A model generated the notes under the pieces. The model was not told the origin of the DNA, did no database searches, and was given only the letters and a program-made list of their open reading frames with translations. The translations under genes were made by a program, and so were the position numbers. Of a stretch of 64,000 nucleotides of DNA, positions 14,662-29,223 are shown in pieces (within the stretch, counting starts at the first letter, position 1; every line of letters starts with the position of its first letter). Source of the stretch: Streptomyces cinnamoneus (GTDB lineage Bacteria; Actinomycetota; Actinomycetes; Streptomycetales; Streptomycetaceae); the NCBI RefSeq assembly GCF_002939475.1, contig NZ_PKFQ01000001.1:2108001-2172000 (forward strand), written 5' to 3'.

Positions 14662-16349
14662 TCCGCTTCGAGAACGTGTCCGTCACCTACGACGACGCCG
14701 AAGCCCCCTCGCTCCGAGGCGTGGACCTCACCGTCCCCGAGGGCGAGCTCTGCCTCCTCGTCGGCCCGTCCGGCGTCGGCAAGTCCACCCTCCTCGGCAC
14801 CGTCAGCGGCCTCGTCCCGCACTTCACCGGCGGCACCCTGCACGGCCGCGTCACCGTCGCCGGCCGCGACACCCGCACGCACAAGCCGCGCGAGCTGGCC
14901 GACGTCGTCGGCACCGTCGGGCAGGACCCGCTCGCCCACTTCGTCACCGACACCGTCGAGGACGAGCTCGCCTACGGCATGGAGTCCCTCGGCGTCCCGC
15001 CGCACACCATGCGGCGGCGCGTCGAGGAGACCCTCGACCTGCTGGGCCTGGCGACCCTGCGCGACCGCCCGATCGCCACGCTCTCCGGCGGGCAGCAGCA
15101 GCGCGTCGCGATCGGCTCGGTGCTGACCACGCACCCCGAGGTGCTGGTGCTCGACGAGCCGACGTCCGCGCTGGACCCGGCGGCGGCCGAGGAGGTGCTG
15201 GCCGTGCTCCAGCGCCTGGTGCACGACCTGGGCACCACGGTGCTGCTCGCCGAGCACCGGCTGGAGCGCGTCGTGCAGTACGCGGACCAGGTGATCCTGC
15301 TGCCCGGTCCCGGCCAGGCCCCCCGGATCGGCGACCCCGCCGAGATCATGGCGGTCTCCCCCGTCCACCCACCGGTCGTGGCCCTCGGCCGGCTGGCCGG
15401 CTGGTCGCCGCCGCCGCTGTCCGTACGGGACGCGCGCCGCAAGGCGGCACCGCTGCGGGAGCGGCTGGCGCCGCTGGTCCCGGCGGCCGGGGAGAGCGGC
15501 GGCGCGGGCACCCACGCCGGGGCCGCACCACGGCCGCGGCGCACCGGTCTGCTGCGCAGGGCCCGGGTGGCCGAGCCCGCCCCGGCCGGCTCCGCCGCCG
15601 AGGTCACGCGCCTGGGCGTGCGCCGGGGTCGCGTCGACGCGCTGCGCGACGTCGGTCTCACGGTCCGTGCCGGTGAGACGGTCGCGCTCATGGGCCGCAA
15701 CGGCGCCGGCAAGTCCACGCTGCTGGGCACGCTCGTCGGGCTGCACGAGCCGGCGCGGGGGGCGGTACGCGTCGGCGGCGCCGAGCCGCACCGCACGGGC
15801 CCCCGCGAGCTGCTGCGGCACGTCGGCCTCGTACCGCAGGATCCCCGCGACCTGCTGTACGCGGACACGGTCGCCGCCGAGTGCGCGGCCGCGGACCACG
15901 ACGCGGAGGCCGCGCCCGGCACCTGCCGCGCGCTGGTCTCCGGGCTGCTGCCGGACGTGGCCGGCGACACCCATCCGCGCGACCTGTCGGAGGGGCAGCG
16001 GCTGGCGCTCGCGCTCGCCGTGGTGCTCACCTCCCGGCCGCCGCTGATCCTCCTGGACGAGCCGACGCGGGGGCTGGACTACGCCGCGAAGGGCCGCCTG
16101 GTGGAGATCCTGCGCGGACTGGCCGGCGAGGGCCACGCGATCGTGCTGGCCACCCACGACGTGGAGCTGGCGGCGGAGCTGGCCCACCGGGTCGTGGTCC
16201 TCGCGGAGGGCGAGGTCGTGGCGGACGGCCCCACGGCGGAGGTCGTGGTCTCGTCGCCGGCGTTCGCCCCGCAGGTGGCGAAGGTGCTGGCGCCGCAGCC
16301 GTGGCTCACGGTCCCGCAGGTGCGGGACGCCCTGGAGGGCGGGTCATGA
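14658..16349 (+). CDS. ECF transporter ATPase with two fused ABC domains
   Basis: The 563 residues hold two complete nucleotide-binding domains. Domain 1 has Walker A GPSGVGKST, signature LSGGQQQR and LVLDEPTSALDP. Domain 2 (from about 310) has GRNGAGKST, LSEGQRLALAL and LILLDEPTRGLDY. This replaces the separate EcfA and EcfA' subunits with one chain. It hydrolyses ATP to drive the T and S components. The GTG start and the ATGA exit overlap both neighbours, so the whole operon is translationally coupled. Confidence 0.93.
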   Translation: MIRFENVSVTYDDAEAPSLRGVDLTVPEGELCLLVGPSGVGKSTLLGTVSGLVPHFTGGTLHGRVTVAGRDTRTHKPRELADVVGTVGQDPLAHFVTDTVEDELAYGMESLGVPPHTMRRRVEETLDLLGLATLRDRPIATLSGGQQQRVAIGSVLTTHPEVLVLDEPTSALDPAAAEEVLAVLQRLVHDLGTTVLLAEHRLERVVQYADQVILLPGPGQAPRIGDPAEIMAVSPVHPPVVALGRLAGWSPPPLSVRDARRKAAPLRERLAPLVPAAGESGGAGTHAGAAPRPRRTGLLRRARVAEPAPAGSAAEVTRLGVRRGRVDALRDVGLTVRAGETVALMGRNGAGKSTLLGTLVGLHEPARGAVRVGGAEPHRTGPRELLRHVGLVPQDPRDLLYADTVAAECAAADHDAEAAPGTCRALVSGLLPDVAGDTHPRDLSEGQRLALALAVVLTSRPPLILLDEPTRGLDYAAKGRLVEILRGLAGEGHAIVLATHDVELAAELAHRVVVLAEGEVVADGPTAEVVVSSPAFAPQVAKVLAPQPWLTVPQVRDALEGGS

Positions 16350-17416
16350 GGTCCGGGCGACGTTCTTCCCCGCTCTCCCGGGCCCGGCGGGGCTCCGCCG
16401 CGGTGACCGGCGACGCGGAGCCGGCCGCGACCGCGGGCACCGGCCGTCGGTGGCCCCTCCGGCACCGCCCGGCAGGCACCTCGAAGGTCGCGCCGTCGCA
16501 GCGGGGAGAGGTCCCGGTCCGGGCCCTGCCCGGAGCCGGGGGTGCCGTCGCCGGCTCCCCGCGGGACCTCGGGCGCGCCTCCCTCTCCGGCAGGGGGCCG
16601 GACCGGCAGGTCCGCGCGGTGCGCCTCGGACCGCGGTCCGTCGCCGCCCTGGCGCTGGTCAGCGCCATCGGCGTCGCCGCCTTCGGCTGGCCCCTGCTCG
16701 CCGCCTCCTCGTCCGGGCTGGCGCACTCCAAGGACGCGCCGTGGCTGTTCGCGGCGCTGCTGCCGCTGCTGCTGGCGGTGGCCGTGGCGACGATCGCGGA
16801 CTCCGGTCTGGACGCCAAGGCCGTCGCCATGCTGGGCGTGCTGGCCGCGACCGGGGCCGCGCTGCGGCCGCTCGGCGCGGGGACGGCCGGCATCGAGCCG
16901 ATGTTCTTCCTGATGGTGCTGTCCGGCCGCGTCCTGGGGCCCGGCTTCGGGTTCGTGCTGGGCTCCCTGTCGATGTTCGCGTCCGCGCTGCTGACCGGCG
17001 GGGTCGGGCCGTGGATGCCGTTCCAGATGCTGGCCATGGGCTGGGTGAGCATGGGCGCGGGCCTGCTGCCCGGCCCGGACCGCCTGCGGGGGCGCGGGGA
17101 GCTCGCGATGCTCGCGGCGTACGGGGCCGTCGCCTCCGTGGGCTACGGGACGGTCATGAACCTCCAGGGCTGGCCCTACATCGGCTCGCTCGTCTCCGGT
17201 GTCTCCTTCGTGCCCGGCGACCCGCTGGCGGACAACCTCGGCCGCTTCGTCGCCTACTGCCTGGCGACCTCCCTGGGCTGGGACCTGCCGCGCGCGCTGG
17301 TCACGGTCCTCGCCACGCTCGCCCTGGGGCCCACCCTGCTCAAGGCCCTGCGCCGGGCCACCCGCCGGGCGGCCTTCGACGCGCCGGTGGCCTTCCACGA
17401 CCCGCACGGCCCGTGA
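16346..17416 (+). CDS. ECF transporter substrate-binding S component
   Basis: The ATG overlaps the ATPase stop. The 356 residues begin with about 90 polar residues, unusually long for an S component. About six helices follow, with conserved loops EPMFFLMVLSGRVLGPGFGF and TGGVGPWMPFQMLAMGWVSMGAGL, typical of actinobacterial S components assigned to cobalamin or similar vitamins. It binds the substrate inside the membrane. Specificity for B12 is an inference from the toroid partner protein and possible riboswitch-like leader, not something the sequence proves. Confidence 0.85.
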   Translation: MRSGRRSSPLSRARRGSAAVTGDAEPAATAGTGRRWPLRHRPAGTSKVAPSQRGEVPVRALPGAGGAVAGSPRDLGRASLSGRGPDRQVRAVRLGPRSVAALALVSAIGVAAFGWPLLAASSSGLAHSKDAPWLFAALLPLLLAVAVATIADSGLDAKAVAMLGVLAATGAALRPLGAGTAGIEPMFFLMVLSGRVLGPGFGFVLGSLSMFASALLTGGVGPWMPFQMLAMGWVSMGAGLLPGPDRLRGRGELAMLAAYGAVASVGYGTVMNLQGWPYIGSLVSGVSFVPGDPLADNLGRFVAYCLATSLGWDLPRALVTVLATLALGPTLLKALRRATRRAAFDAPVAFHDPHGP

Positions 17417-17454
17417 CCGGGGCCACAGCCGGCCACCCCCGTAAGGACCCCAGC

Positions 17455-17595
17455 GACTTGGGAGGCTTACGCATCCGGTGAGCCGGGGCACGTGGCCCCG
17501 TTCACATCCGATGCCTCCTCGTAGGCGTCCGCCCAACTCGGGAGGGGTAGGCGGGTCCGTCCTCCGAAAGACCCCCGTGCACGGGGGTCTTTGCC
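17455..17595 (+). ncRNA. Structured leader RNA with attenuator-like hairpin upstream of cell-wall gene
   Basis: The leader folds into nested stems. GGAGG/CCTCC (17461-17465 with 17514-17518), CATC/GATG, GTGA/TCAC (17478-17481 with 17502-17505) and an inner CGGGGC/GCCCCG hairpin (17484-17500) form one long arm. CCTCGTAGGCG at 17517-17527 resembles the conserved 3' strand of ydaO/c-di-AMP riboswitches, which control cell-wall hydrolases in Streptomyces. The typical GGGGAACC core is missing, so I do not assign the class. A perfect 26-base palindrome at 17567-17592 (AAAGACCCCCGTG and complement, then T-rich) looks like an intrinsic terminator inside the leader. Confidence 0.5.
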
Positions 17596-17626
17596 AGGTC
17601 CCCCGAGCGTCGGCCAGGTTGGTTGA

Positions 17627-17655
17627 GCCGCCAGGGAGCACGTCGCTCCGGCGGC
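17627..17655 (+). promoter_or_regulatory. Leader hairpin just upstream of the SLT gene
   Basis: GCCGCC and GGAGC pair with GCTCC and GGCGGC around a five-base loop, 33 bases before the GTG start. It could be part of a riboswitch expression platform or stabilise the mRNA. Confidence 0.5.
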
Positions 17656-17687
17656 ACGCCTCTGCCCCCGACGGAAGGTTCTCCTTC

Positions 17688-18104
17688 GTGACGTTCCGAA
17701 CCATCAACCGCAAGGCCTCCCGCAAGCTCGTCGCCGCCGCCGGCGCCGCCCTGGTGCTCGGCACCGCGGGCGCCGTGCTGACCGCCGTTCCGGCCCACGC
17801 CGCGGCCCCGTCGACGACCGCCACGCAGGACATCGCGCGGAAGATGATCGGCGACGAGGCGCAGTTCCAGTGCTTCAGCAAGATCGTCGAGCATGAGAGC
17901 GGCTGGAAGCACACCGCCACCAACGCCTCCAGCGGTGCCTACGGCCTGGTCCAGGCCCTGCCCGGCTCGAAGATGGCCTCCGCCGGTGCCGACTGGCAGA
18001 CCAACCCGGCCACCCAGATCAAGTGGGGCATGGACTACATGAAGGACCGCTACGGCAGCCCCTGTGGCGCCTGGTCCTTCTGGTCCGCCCACCACTGGTA
18101 CTGA
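17688..18104 (+). CDS. Secreted lytic-transglycosylase-like (SLT-fold) protein
   Basis: The GTG start is preceded by GGAAGG. The 138 residues have a signal peptide (RKASRKLVAAAGAALVLG, cleavage near AHAAA) and a short goose-type/SLT lysozyme domain. The catalytic Glu is likely in IVEHESGWKHTATN, followed by the SSGAYGLVQALPGSKM substrate groove and the aromatic C-terminus FWSAHHWY. Such proteins cleave peptidoglycan glycan strands during growth or spore germination. The domain is minimal and lacks a LysM anchor. Expression is probably controlled by the structured leader. A strong terminator follows. Confidence 0.88.
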   Translation: MTFRTINRKASRKLVAAAGAALVLGTAGAVLTAVPAHAAAPSTTATQDIARKMIGDEAQFQCFSKIVEHESGWKHTATNASSGAYGLVQALPGSKMASAGADWQTNPATQIKWGMDYMKDRYGSPCGAWSFWSAHHWY

Positions 18105-18137
18105 CCGGACCGGCCGGACGGCCCCGCGCACGCGAAT

Positions 18138-18170
18138 GCGGCCGGCACCCCTCCACGGGGTGCCGGCCGC
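18138..18170. terminator. Bidirectional terminator between SLT and thiolase genes
   Basis: GCGGCCGGCACCCC pairs with its exact complement around TCCAC, giving a 14-bp stem between convergent genes. Confidence 0.85.
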
Positions 18171-18189
18171 TTCGCATGCGGGCCCGCCC

Positions 18190-19515
<1,326 letters not shown>

Positions 19516-19570
19516 TCACGTCCCTTGCCGCTCCAGGGTGCCGTCATTACCGTCGACTCAAGGGGGGACT

Positions 19571-19587
19571 TCTGACTGACCGTCAGA
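19571..19587. promoter_or_regulatory. Perfect inverted repeat in the P450 promoter
   Basis: TCTGAC-TGACC-GTCAGA is a perfect 6-bp inverted repeat with a 5-base spacer, 72 bases upstream of the P450 start. A near-copy lies upstream of the ALDH/ferredoxin operon at 10894. It is a likely binding site for a dimeric regulator not encoded next to it. Confidence 0.5.
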
Positions 19588-19658
19588 CCCATTGCCGGCC
19601 GGCCCCGGCCGTCGGCGGGTCCGTCGTCAGGGTCTCCGGCCGAAAGGGAGTGGTCGCC

Positions 19659-20897
19659 ATGCCGCCCTGCCCCGCGCTGCCCGAGGGCTTCGACTTCACC
19701 GACCCCGACCTCTACCGACGGCGCGTGCCGCTGCCGGAGTTCGCCCTGCTCCGGCGCACCGCCCCGGTCTGGTGGAACGCCCAGCCGTACGGCTCCGCCG
19801 GCTTCGGCGACGACGGCTACTGGGTCGTCACCCGGCACGCGGACGTCCGGGAGGTCTCCACCCGGCCGGAGGTCTTCTCCTCCCACCGCAACACCTCGGT
19901 CATCCGCTTCCGCCCGGGGATCCCGTCCGAACATCTCGACCACCAGCGGCTGATGATGCTCAACATGGACCCGCCCGAGCACACCCGGGTCCGCCAGATC
20001 GTGCAGCGCGGCTTCACCCCGCGCGCGGTGCGGGCCCTGGAGGGCGCCCTCCGGCGGCGGGCGCGCGCCATCGTGACGGCGGCACGGGAGCGCGGGAGCG
20101 GGGACTTCGTCACGGACGTCGCCTGCGAACTGCCCCTCCAGGCCATCGCCGAGCTGATCGGTGTCCCCCAGGAGGACCGGGCGAAGATCTTCGACTGGAC
20201 CAACAAGATGATCGCCTACGACGATCCCGAGCTGGCCGCCACCGAGGAGACCGGCGCCCGTTCCGCGCTGGAACTCATCTCGTACGCCATGGGCCTGGCG
20301 GCCGCCCGCGCCGCGTGTCCCGCGCGGGACATCGTCAGCCGGCTCGTGGCCGCGGAGGACGAGGGGAACCTGCGCTCCGACGAGTTCGGGCTGTTCGTCC
20401 TGATGCTGGCCGTCGCCGGGAACGAGACCACGCGCAACGCCATCAGCCACGGCATGCACGCCTTCCTCACCCACCCCGAGCAGTGGGATCTGTACAAGAG
20501 GGAGCGCCCCGCCACCGCGGCGGAGGAGGTCGTGCGGTGGGCGACCCCCGTGACCTCCTTCCAGCGCACCGCCACGCGGGACACCCGGCTGGGCGGCGCG
20601 GACATCGCCGAGGGCCAGCGCGTCGGGCTCTTCTACGCGTCGGCCAACCACGACCCCGAGGTCTTCGACGCGCCCGGGACCTTCGACATCACCCGCGACC
20701 CCAACCCCCACCTCGGCTTCGGGGGCGGCGGCCCCCACTTCTGCCTGGGCAAGTCCCTCGCCGTGCTGGAGATCGGTCTGATCTTCGACGCCATCGCCGA
20801 CGTCCTGCCCGGCATCCGCCTGGCGGGCGAGCCCCGGCGGCTGCGCTCGGCCTGGCTGAACGGGATCAAGGAGCTGAGAGTGGAGTACGGGGCCTGA
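19659..20897 (+). CDS. Cytochrome P450, CYP125-like
   Basis: The 412-residue P450 has the I-helix oxygen-activation motif AVAGNETTRNAISH, the K-helix ExxR region around EEVVRWATPV, and the heme loop FGGGGPHFCLGKSLA with the Cys thiolate ligand. These, with EFALLRRTAPVWWNAQP near the start, fit CYP125, which oxidises the terminal side-chain methyl of sterols to start their breakdown. AAAGGGAG lies eight bases before the ATG at 19659, better placed than for the GTG at 19650. It needs a ferredoxin; the [3Fe-4S] ferredoxin at 9.1 kb is a candidate. It is divergent from the thiolase. Confidence 0.88.
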   Translation: MPPCPALPEGFDFTDPDLYRRRVPLPEFALLRRTAPVWWNAQPYGSAGFGDDGYWVVTRHADVREVSTRPEVFSSHRNTSVIRFRPGIPSEHLDHQRLMMLNMDPPEHTRVRQIVQRGFTPRAVRALEGALRRRARAIVTAARERGSGDFVTDVACELPLQAIAELIGVPQEDRAKIFDWTNKMIAYDDPELAATEETGARSALELISYAMGLAAARAACPARDIVSRLVAAEDEGNLRSDEFGLFVLMLAVAGNETTRNAISHGMHAFLTHPEQWDLYKRERPATAAEEVVRWATPVTSFQRTATRDTRLGGADIAEGQRVGLFYASANHDPEVFDAPGTFDITRDPNPHLGFGGGGPHFCLGKSLAVLEIGLIFDAIADVLPGIRLAGEPRRLRSAWLNGIKELRVEYGA

Positions 20898-21115
20898 TCC
20901 CCACACTCGACACGTCAACCACAACTGCCCCTGGCATGACGGGAATCGGTCCATACCTGAACCCTTGTCAGGTGCACGGGGCGGACTTACTCTCGGGTAC
21001 ACCCCGCGGTGACCCCAGATCGCCACGGAATCATCACCGCACCCCCACGTATGCCGACGGCACGGGCAGCGGTGCGCCTGCCCACCACTCCTTTCGAGGG
21101 ACGAGGGACATCAGG

Positions 21116-21722
21116 ATGAAGGACGCTCAGGGAAGACAGGTGACAGGACGCGTCAGGTGGCGGAAGTTCGCCGTGCTGTCCGTCCCCGGTTTCGCCGTCA
21201 CCGCCGCGCTGGCCATAGCGCTCGCCGACGGGGCCCTCGCCGCCTCGTTCGCCGTGTCCGGCCAGGAGTTCAAGGTGGGGGCGTCGAGCCTGTCGGGCAC
21301 CGGCTTCGCCCAGTACGGCGGCATCGACAAGAACGCGCGCGGCAAGCTGCTGCCCGTCGCCGTCACCGCCATCAAGAACGCCGAGATCCACGACCTGTGC
21401 CAGTCCGTGGTCACCACCCTGCCGCTGATCGGCGACATCTCGCTGAAGCTCCGTGCCGGCACGGGCGGCAAGGTCGTCGAGGCGTCCGACCTCTTCATCG
21501 ACGCCACCCGGATGTCCGGCGACGCCGAGTTCGAGAACATCGAGATCGGCCGGGACGCGTCGACCCTCAACAAGGGACCCGCCTCCGCGCAGGGCCTGCA
21601 GGACGCCTTCGGCCAGCAGGCCAAGTCCATCAAGATGACGGACCTGCGCCAGACCGCCTGGGCGACCAACGCCGGCCGGTTCAAGCTCTCCGGCCTCGAC
21701 ATGAACATCAAGCTCGGCAAGG

Positions 21723-21736
<14 letters not shown>
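21116..21736 (+). CDS. DUF6230 family secreted/membrane protein
   Basis: The 206 residues have a basic N-terminus and one hydrophobic helix (FAVLSVPGFAVTAALAIALADGALA). A soluble, repeat-poor extracytoplasmic domain follows, with two Cys (DLCQSVVTT and the terminal DECF) that may pair. The family is widespread in Streptomyces and biochemically unknown. It is coupled to the downstream DUF6114 membrane protein (14-base overlap). A short GAGGGACATCAGG run precedes the ATG. The export helix is long and uncleaved-looking, so membrane anchoring is possible. Confidence 0.8.
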
Positions 21737-22996
<1,260 letters not shown>

Positions 22997-23012
22997 CCGC
23001 CGCGTCCACAGG

Positions 23013-23052
23013 ACGGGCCGGAGCGGGGGACGTCCCCTAGCCTCCGGCCCGT
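23013..23052. terminator. Bidirectional terminator overlapping a gene end
   Basis: ACGGGCCGGAG pairs with CTCCGGCCCGT around an inner GGGGACGTCCCC hairpin. The right arm lies inside the last codons of the GT87-PAP2 gene. Confidence 0.75.
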
Positions 23053-25070
23053 ACCGGCTCGGGCTTGAGGGCGTCGCTCTCGCCCCGCGCCCCCGGGATC
23101 ACCGCCAGGGTCCCCCGGCCCGGGCCCGTCAGGGCGTACTGGATGGCGAAGCCGGAGGCCACCACGAACGCGCCGCCCAGGGCGTCCAGCACGTAGTGGT
23201 TGGCCGTGCCGATGATGACCGAGAAGGTCAGCACCGGGTAGAGCATGCCGAGCGCCTTCATCCACAGCTTCGGCGCCACGATCGCGATCACGACCCCGCA
23301 CCACAGCGACCACCCGATGTGCAACGAGGGCATCGCCGCGTACTGGTTGGACAGCTCGGTCAGCGCCCCGAAGTCGGGGTTGGACAGGTCCTGCGGACCG
23401 TTGGCGGTGTCGATGAAGCCACGCCCCGGCATCAGCCGCGGCGGAGCCAGCGGGTAGACCCAGAAGCCCACGAGCGCCATCAGCGTCGCGAAGCCCAGCG
23501 CCGTGCGCGCCCAGCGGTAGGTGGCCGGACGGCGCAGGTACAGGAAGCCCAGCAGGGACAGCGGCACCAGGAAGTGGAAGGTGCCGTAGTAGTAGTCCAT
23601 GCTGTCCGCCAGCCAGCCCGTGCCCGCCACGAAGTGGTTGAAGCCGTGCTCGACGTCTATGTGCAGGAACTCCTCGATGCCGATGATCTGCCGGCCGTGG
23701 GACTCGGCGAGGGTGCGCGAGTCCGGGGCCTGGGCGCGCACGAAGGAGTAGGCCCAGTAGAAGACCCGTATCAGCATCAGCTCCAGCAACAGGTTCGGCC
23801 GGTTGAGTGAGCGCTTGAAGAAGCCCAGCAGCGGGACCCAGGAGAAGCGGCCGCGCTGCGGCTCGGCGACGGGGGTCGGCAGGGGCTCGTCCCACAGCGC
23901 GGAGTCCCGTGAGAGGAAGGGCACCACGCAGCCGGCGGCGAGGGCGGCCAGCAGCGGGGCGTTCTCGCCGAGGGGGCCGAGGACGGGGTTGGCCGGTACG
24001 AGGATCGTGCTGGGCAGCGTCATGACGAGCACGACGAGCACCGGCCAGACGAGCCGGTCCGCGCGACGCTTGCCGACCCGGCCGGCGACGGCGAGCAGGA
24101 TCCACAACTGCTGGTGCTGCCAGGCGGTGGGCGAGACGGCGACCGCCACACAGCCGGTGATGGCCGTGGCGAGCAGCGGCTGCCCGTCCTTGGCGTAGCG
24201 CGCGGCGCGGCGCAGGCCCACCACGGTGACGGCGAGGGCCAGCGGGGCGTAGAGCGCCAGTTCCAGGGGGCCGCGCAGGCCGACGCGCAACAGCAGGCCG
24301 TGCAGGGACTGGTTGGCCAGCCCGTCGGGCTTCTCGCCGAGGCCCGCCCCGGCGAGGTGGTGCACCCAGTACGTCCAGGAGTCGTCCGGCATGGCCGCCC
24401 ACGCCAGGGCGGTGCACGCGGCGAACGTCACGCCGGTGGTGACGGCGGCACGGCGCCGGCCGGTCAGCCACAGGAGCGGTGCGAAGAGCAGGACGGCGGG
24501 CTGGAGGGCCGCCGCGACGCCCACGAGGATCCCGCTCGCCCGGCCGGGCCCCCGCGCGATCGCCGGCAGGCAGCAGCCGAGGAGCACCAGGAGCACGGGG
24601 ATGATGCTGGTCTGCCCGAGGGTGAAGGTGTTGCGCACGGGCAGCGAAAGGACCGTCAGGATGACGGCGACGGGGGGCGCCAGCAGCTTGGCGCGGCGGG
24701 TGAGGGGGCCGGGCAGGGCCCGCGCCGCCACGAGGGCGACGGCGACGACGAGCAGGAGCGTGCCGAAGGTCCAGAAGATCCCCAGCGCGTGTTCCGCCGC
24801 CTTGGTGAGGGGTTTGAGGGCCAGTCCGGAGAAGGGCGTGCCGGTGAACCGGTCGGTGTCGTAGAGGGAGCCCCGCACGTGCAGGACCCCGTTCTCACCG
24901 ATCCACGTCTCCAGGTCGCTGAACCGGCGCTCCGGGGGCAGCCGCAGCACCACCGCCGCCTGACGCACCGCCAGCAGTCCGGCGAGCAACCACAGCGCCG
25001 CCAGGGCCATGCCGGTCCGCGAGCCCGCCCTCGGCGGACTCCCCAGTCCGCGCCGCTCTGCATCCGCCAC
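23037..25070 (-). CDS. GT87-PAP2 fusion membrane protein
   Basis: This 677-residue protein joins two membrane domains. Residues about 15-400 form a GT87 (DUF2029)-like polyprenyl-phosphate glycosyltransferase with many helices. Residues about 430-660 form a PAP2/inositol-phosphoryl-transferase-like domain with the phosphatase motifs AAMPSLHIGWSLW (central His) and TANHYVLDALGG (distal His and Asp). Together they could transfer a sugar or head group and recycle a lipid phosphate in lipoglycan synthesis. I chose the GTG at 25070 because GGAGGAG lies eight bases upstream; the frame stays open to 25178. A PHO-box-like repeat lies about 90 bases upstream. Confidence 0.85.
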   Translation of the reverse strand: MADAERRGLGSPPRAGSRTGMALAALWLLAGLLAVRQAAVVLRLPPERRFSDLETWIGENGVLHVRGSLYDTDRFTGTPFSGLALKPLTKAAEHALGIFWTFGTLLLVVAVALVAARALPGPLTRRAKLLAPPVAVILTVLSLPVRNTFTLGQTSIIPVLLVLLGCCLPAIARGPGRASGILVGVAAALQPAVLLFAPLLWLTGRRRAAVTTGVTFAACTALAWAAMPDDSWTYWVHHLAGAGLGEKPDGLANQSLHGLLLRVGLRGPLELALYAPLALAVTVVGLRRAARYAKDGQPLLATAITGCVAVAVSPTAWQHQQLWILLAVAGRVGKRRADRLVWPVLVVLVMTLPSTILVPANPVLGPLGENAPLLAALAAGCVVPFLSRDSALWDEPLPTPVAEPQRGRFSWVPLLGFFKRSLNRPNLLLELMLIRVFYWAYSFVRAQAPDSRTLAESHGRQIIGIEEFLHIDVEHGFNHFVAGTGWLADSMDYYYGTFHFLVPLSLLGFLYLRRPATYRWARTALGFATLMALVGFWVYPLAPPRLMPGRGFIDTANGPQDLSNPDFGALTELSNQYAAMPSLHIGWSLWCGVVIAIVAPKLWMKALGMLYPVLTFSVIIGTANHYVLDALGGAFVVASGFAIQYALTGPGRGTLAVIPGARGESDALKPEPVRAGG

Positions 25071-25154
25071 GCTTCGCCGCTCCTCCAAGTCGCCCAGCTC
25101 GGTCACCCTCGTAGGGCTGTTTGAGACCTTACTGAGTCCTAAGGAACGGACGCA

Positions 25155-25172
25155 GGTCACCCCCAGGTCACC
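25155..25172. promoter_or_regulatory. PHO-box-like direct repeat
   Basis: GGTCACC occurs at 25155 and 25166, exactly 11 bases apart. Streptomyces PhoP boxes are 11-base direct repeats with the GTTCACC core, and each copy here matches 6 of 7. They lie about 85-100 bases upstream of the GT87-PAP2 start. Confidence 0.45.
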
Positions 25173-25287
25173 TGACAACCTTCCACAGGTGGCCTGAATG
25201 CAACGCTTCTAGGGCCGATTAGGGTGCGGTCGGAGACTCCGGTGGGGGTGGGGGGCCGGGCGGGGGGACTGCGGCAGGATGGGGGCC

Positions 25288-25614
25288 ATGAGCATCGTGA
25301 AGATCAACGTCCTGACCGTCCCCGACGAGCAGCGCGCCGTCCTCGAACAGCGCTTCGCCGCCCGCGCCGGCTCCGTGGAGAGCTCCGACGGCTTCGAGTG
25401 GTTCGAACTGCTGCGTCCGGTCGAGGGAACCGACCAGTACCTCGTCTACACCCGCTGGCGCAGCGAGGAGGACTTCCAGGCGTGGATGGAGGGCCCGATG
25501 AAGGCCGCGCACCAGGGCGGCGGCCAGGGCGCGCCCCAGCAGCGTCCGGCGGCCTCGGGCTCCACGCTGTGGTCCTTCGAGGTCGTCCAGCAGGCGGCGC
25601 CGAAAACCAGCTGA
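25288..25614 (+). CDS. Antibiotic-biosynthesis-monooxygenase-like (ABM) protein
   Basis: This 108-residue ferredoxin-fold protein starts SIVKINVLTVPDEQ and contains FEWFELLRPVEGTDQYLVYTRW and the SEEDFQAWMEG helix, all standard for ABM dimers. Some relatives degrade heme or oxidise quinones; the sequence does not fix the substrate. The ATG at 25288 follows AGGATGGGGG, and the ATG at 25279 is an alternative. It is a single gene, 32 bases upstream of a GNAT gene in the same direction. Confidence 0.85.
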   Translation: MSIVKINVLTVPDEQRAVLEQRFAARAGSVESSDGFEWFELLRPVEGTDQYLVYTRWRSEEDFQAWMEGPMKAAHQGGGQGAPQQRPAASGSTLWSFEVVQQAAPKTS

Positions 25615-25646
25615 GCGCCCGCCGCCCGGCGTGCGACCATCCGCGC

Positions 25647-26156
25647 ATGACGGGATCCGCACCCTCCTGGACCATCGCCCCGCAGCCGGTCGGCTCGCCC
25701 GAGTCGGCCGCGCTGCTGCGCGCGTTCCTGGTGGACGTCGCCGACCGCTGGTACCTGCTGCACCGCGGCAGCCGCACGACACCCGAGGAGGTCGAGCGGC
25801 ACCTCGCCGAGATGCCCAGCGACGACCTCGCACCGCCGCACGGCGTGTTCCTGATGGGCCGCCACGGCGGCGCCCCGGCCGGCTGCGTGGGCCTGCGGCG
25901 GCTGGACGGGCGGACGGCGGAGCTGACCCGCATGTTCGTACGGGCCTCGCTGCGCGGGACGGGCGGGGCGGCGGCGCTGGTCGGGGCGGCGGAGGCGGTC
26001 GCCCGCGAGTGGGGCGCGCGGCGGGTCGTCCTGGAGACCCGCCGGGACCTGCGCGAGGCCCGGGCGCTGTACGCGCGCCACGGCTTCACGGAGATCGCGC
26101 CCTACAAGACGGGCGACGAGTACGCGGAGGTGTGGCTCGGCAAGGAGCTGGACTGA
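25647..26156 (+). CDS. GNAT-family N-acetyltransferase
   Basis: The 169 residues have GNAT motif A around TRMFVRASLRGTGGAAALVGAAEAVAREWG, where the R-x-x-G-x-A-like loop binds acetyl-CoA, and a motif B end LETRRDLREARALYARHGF. This belongs to the RimI-like single-domain GNAT group. It would acetylate an amine on a small molecule or protein, substrate unknown. It ends shortly before the convergent MFS gene. Confidence 0.88.
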   Translation: MTGSAPSWTIAPQPVGSPESAALLRAFLVDVADRWYLLHRGSRTTPEEVERHLAEMPSDDLAPPHGVFLMGRHGGAPAGCVGLRRLDGRTAELTRMFVRASLRGTGGAAALVGAAEAVAREWGARRVVLETRRDLREARALYARHGFTEIAPYKTGDEYAEVWLGKELD

Positions 26157-26184
26157 CGATGCGCCACCAGGGGGCGGCCCGCGC

Positions 26185-29223
<3,039 letters not shown>

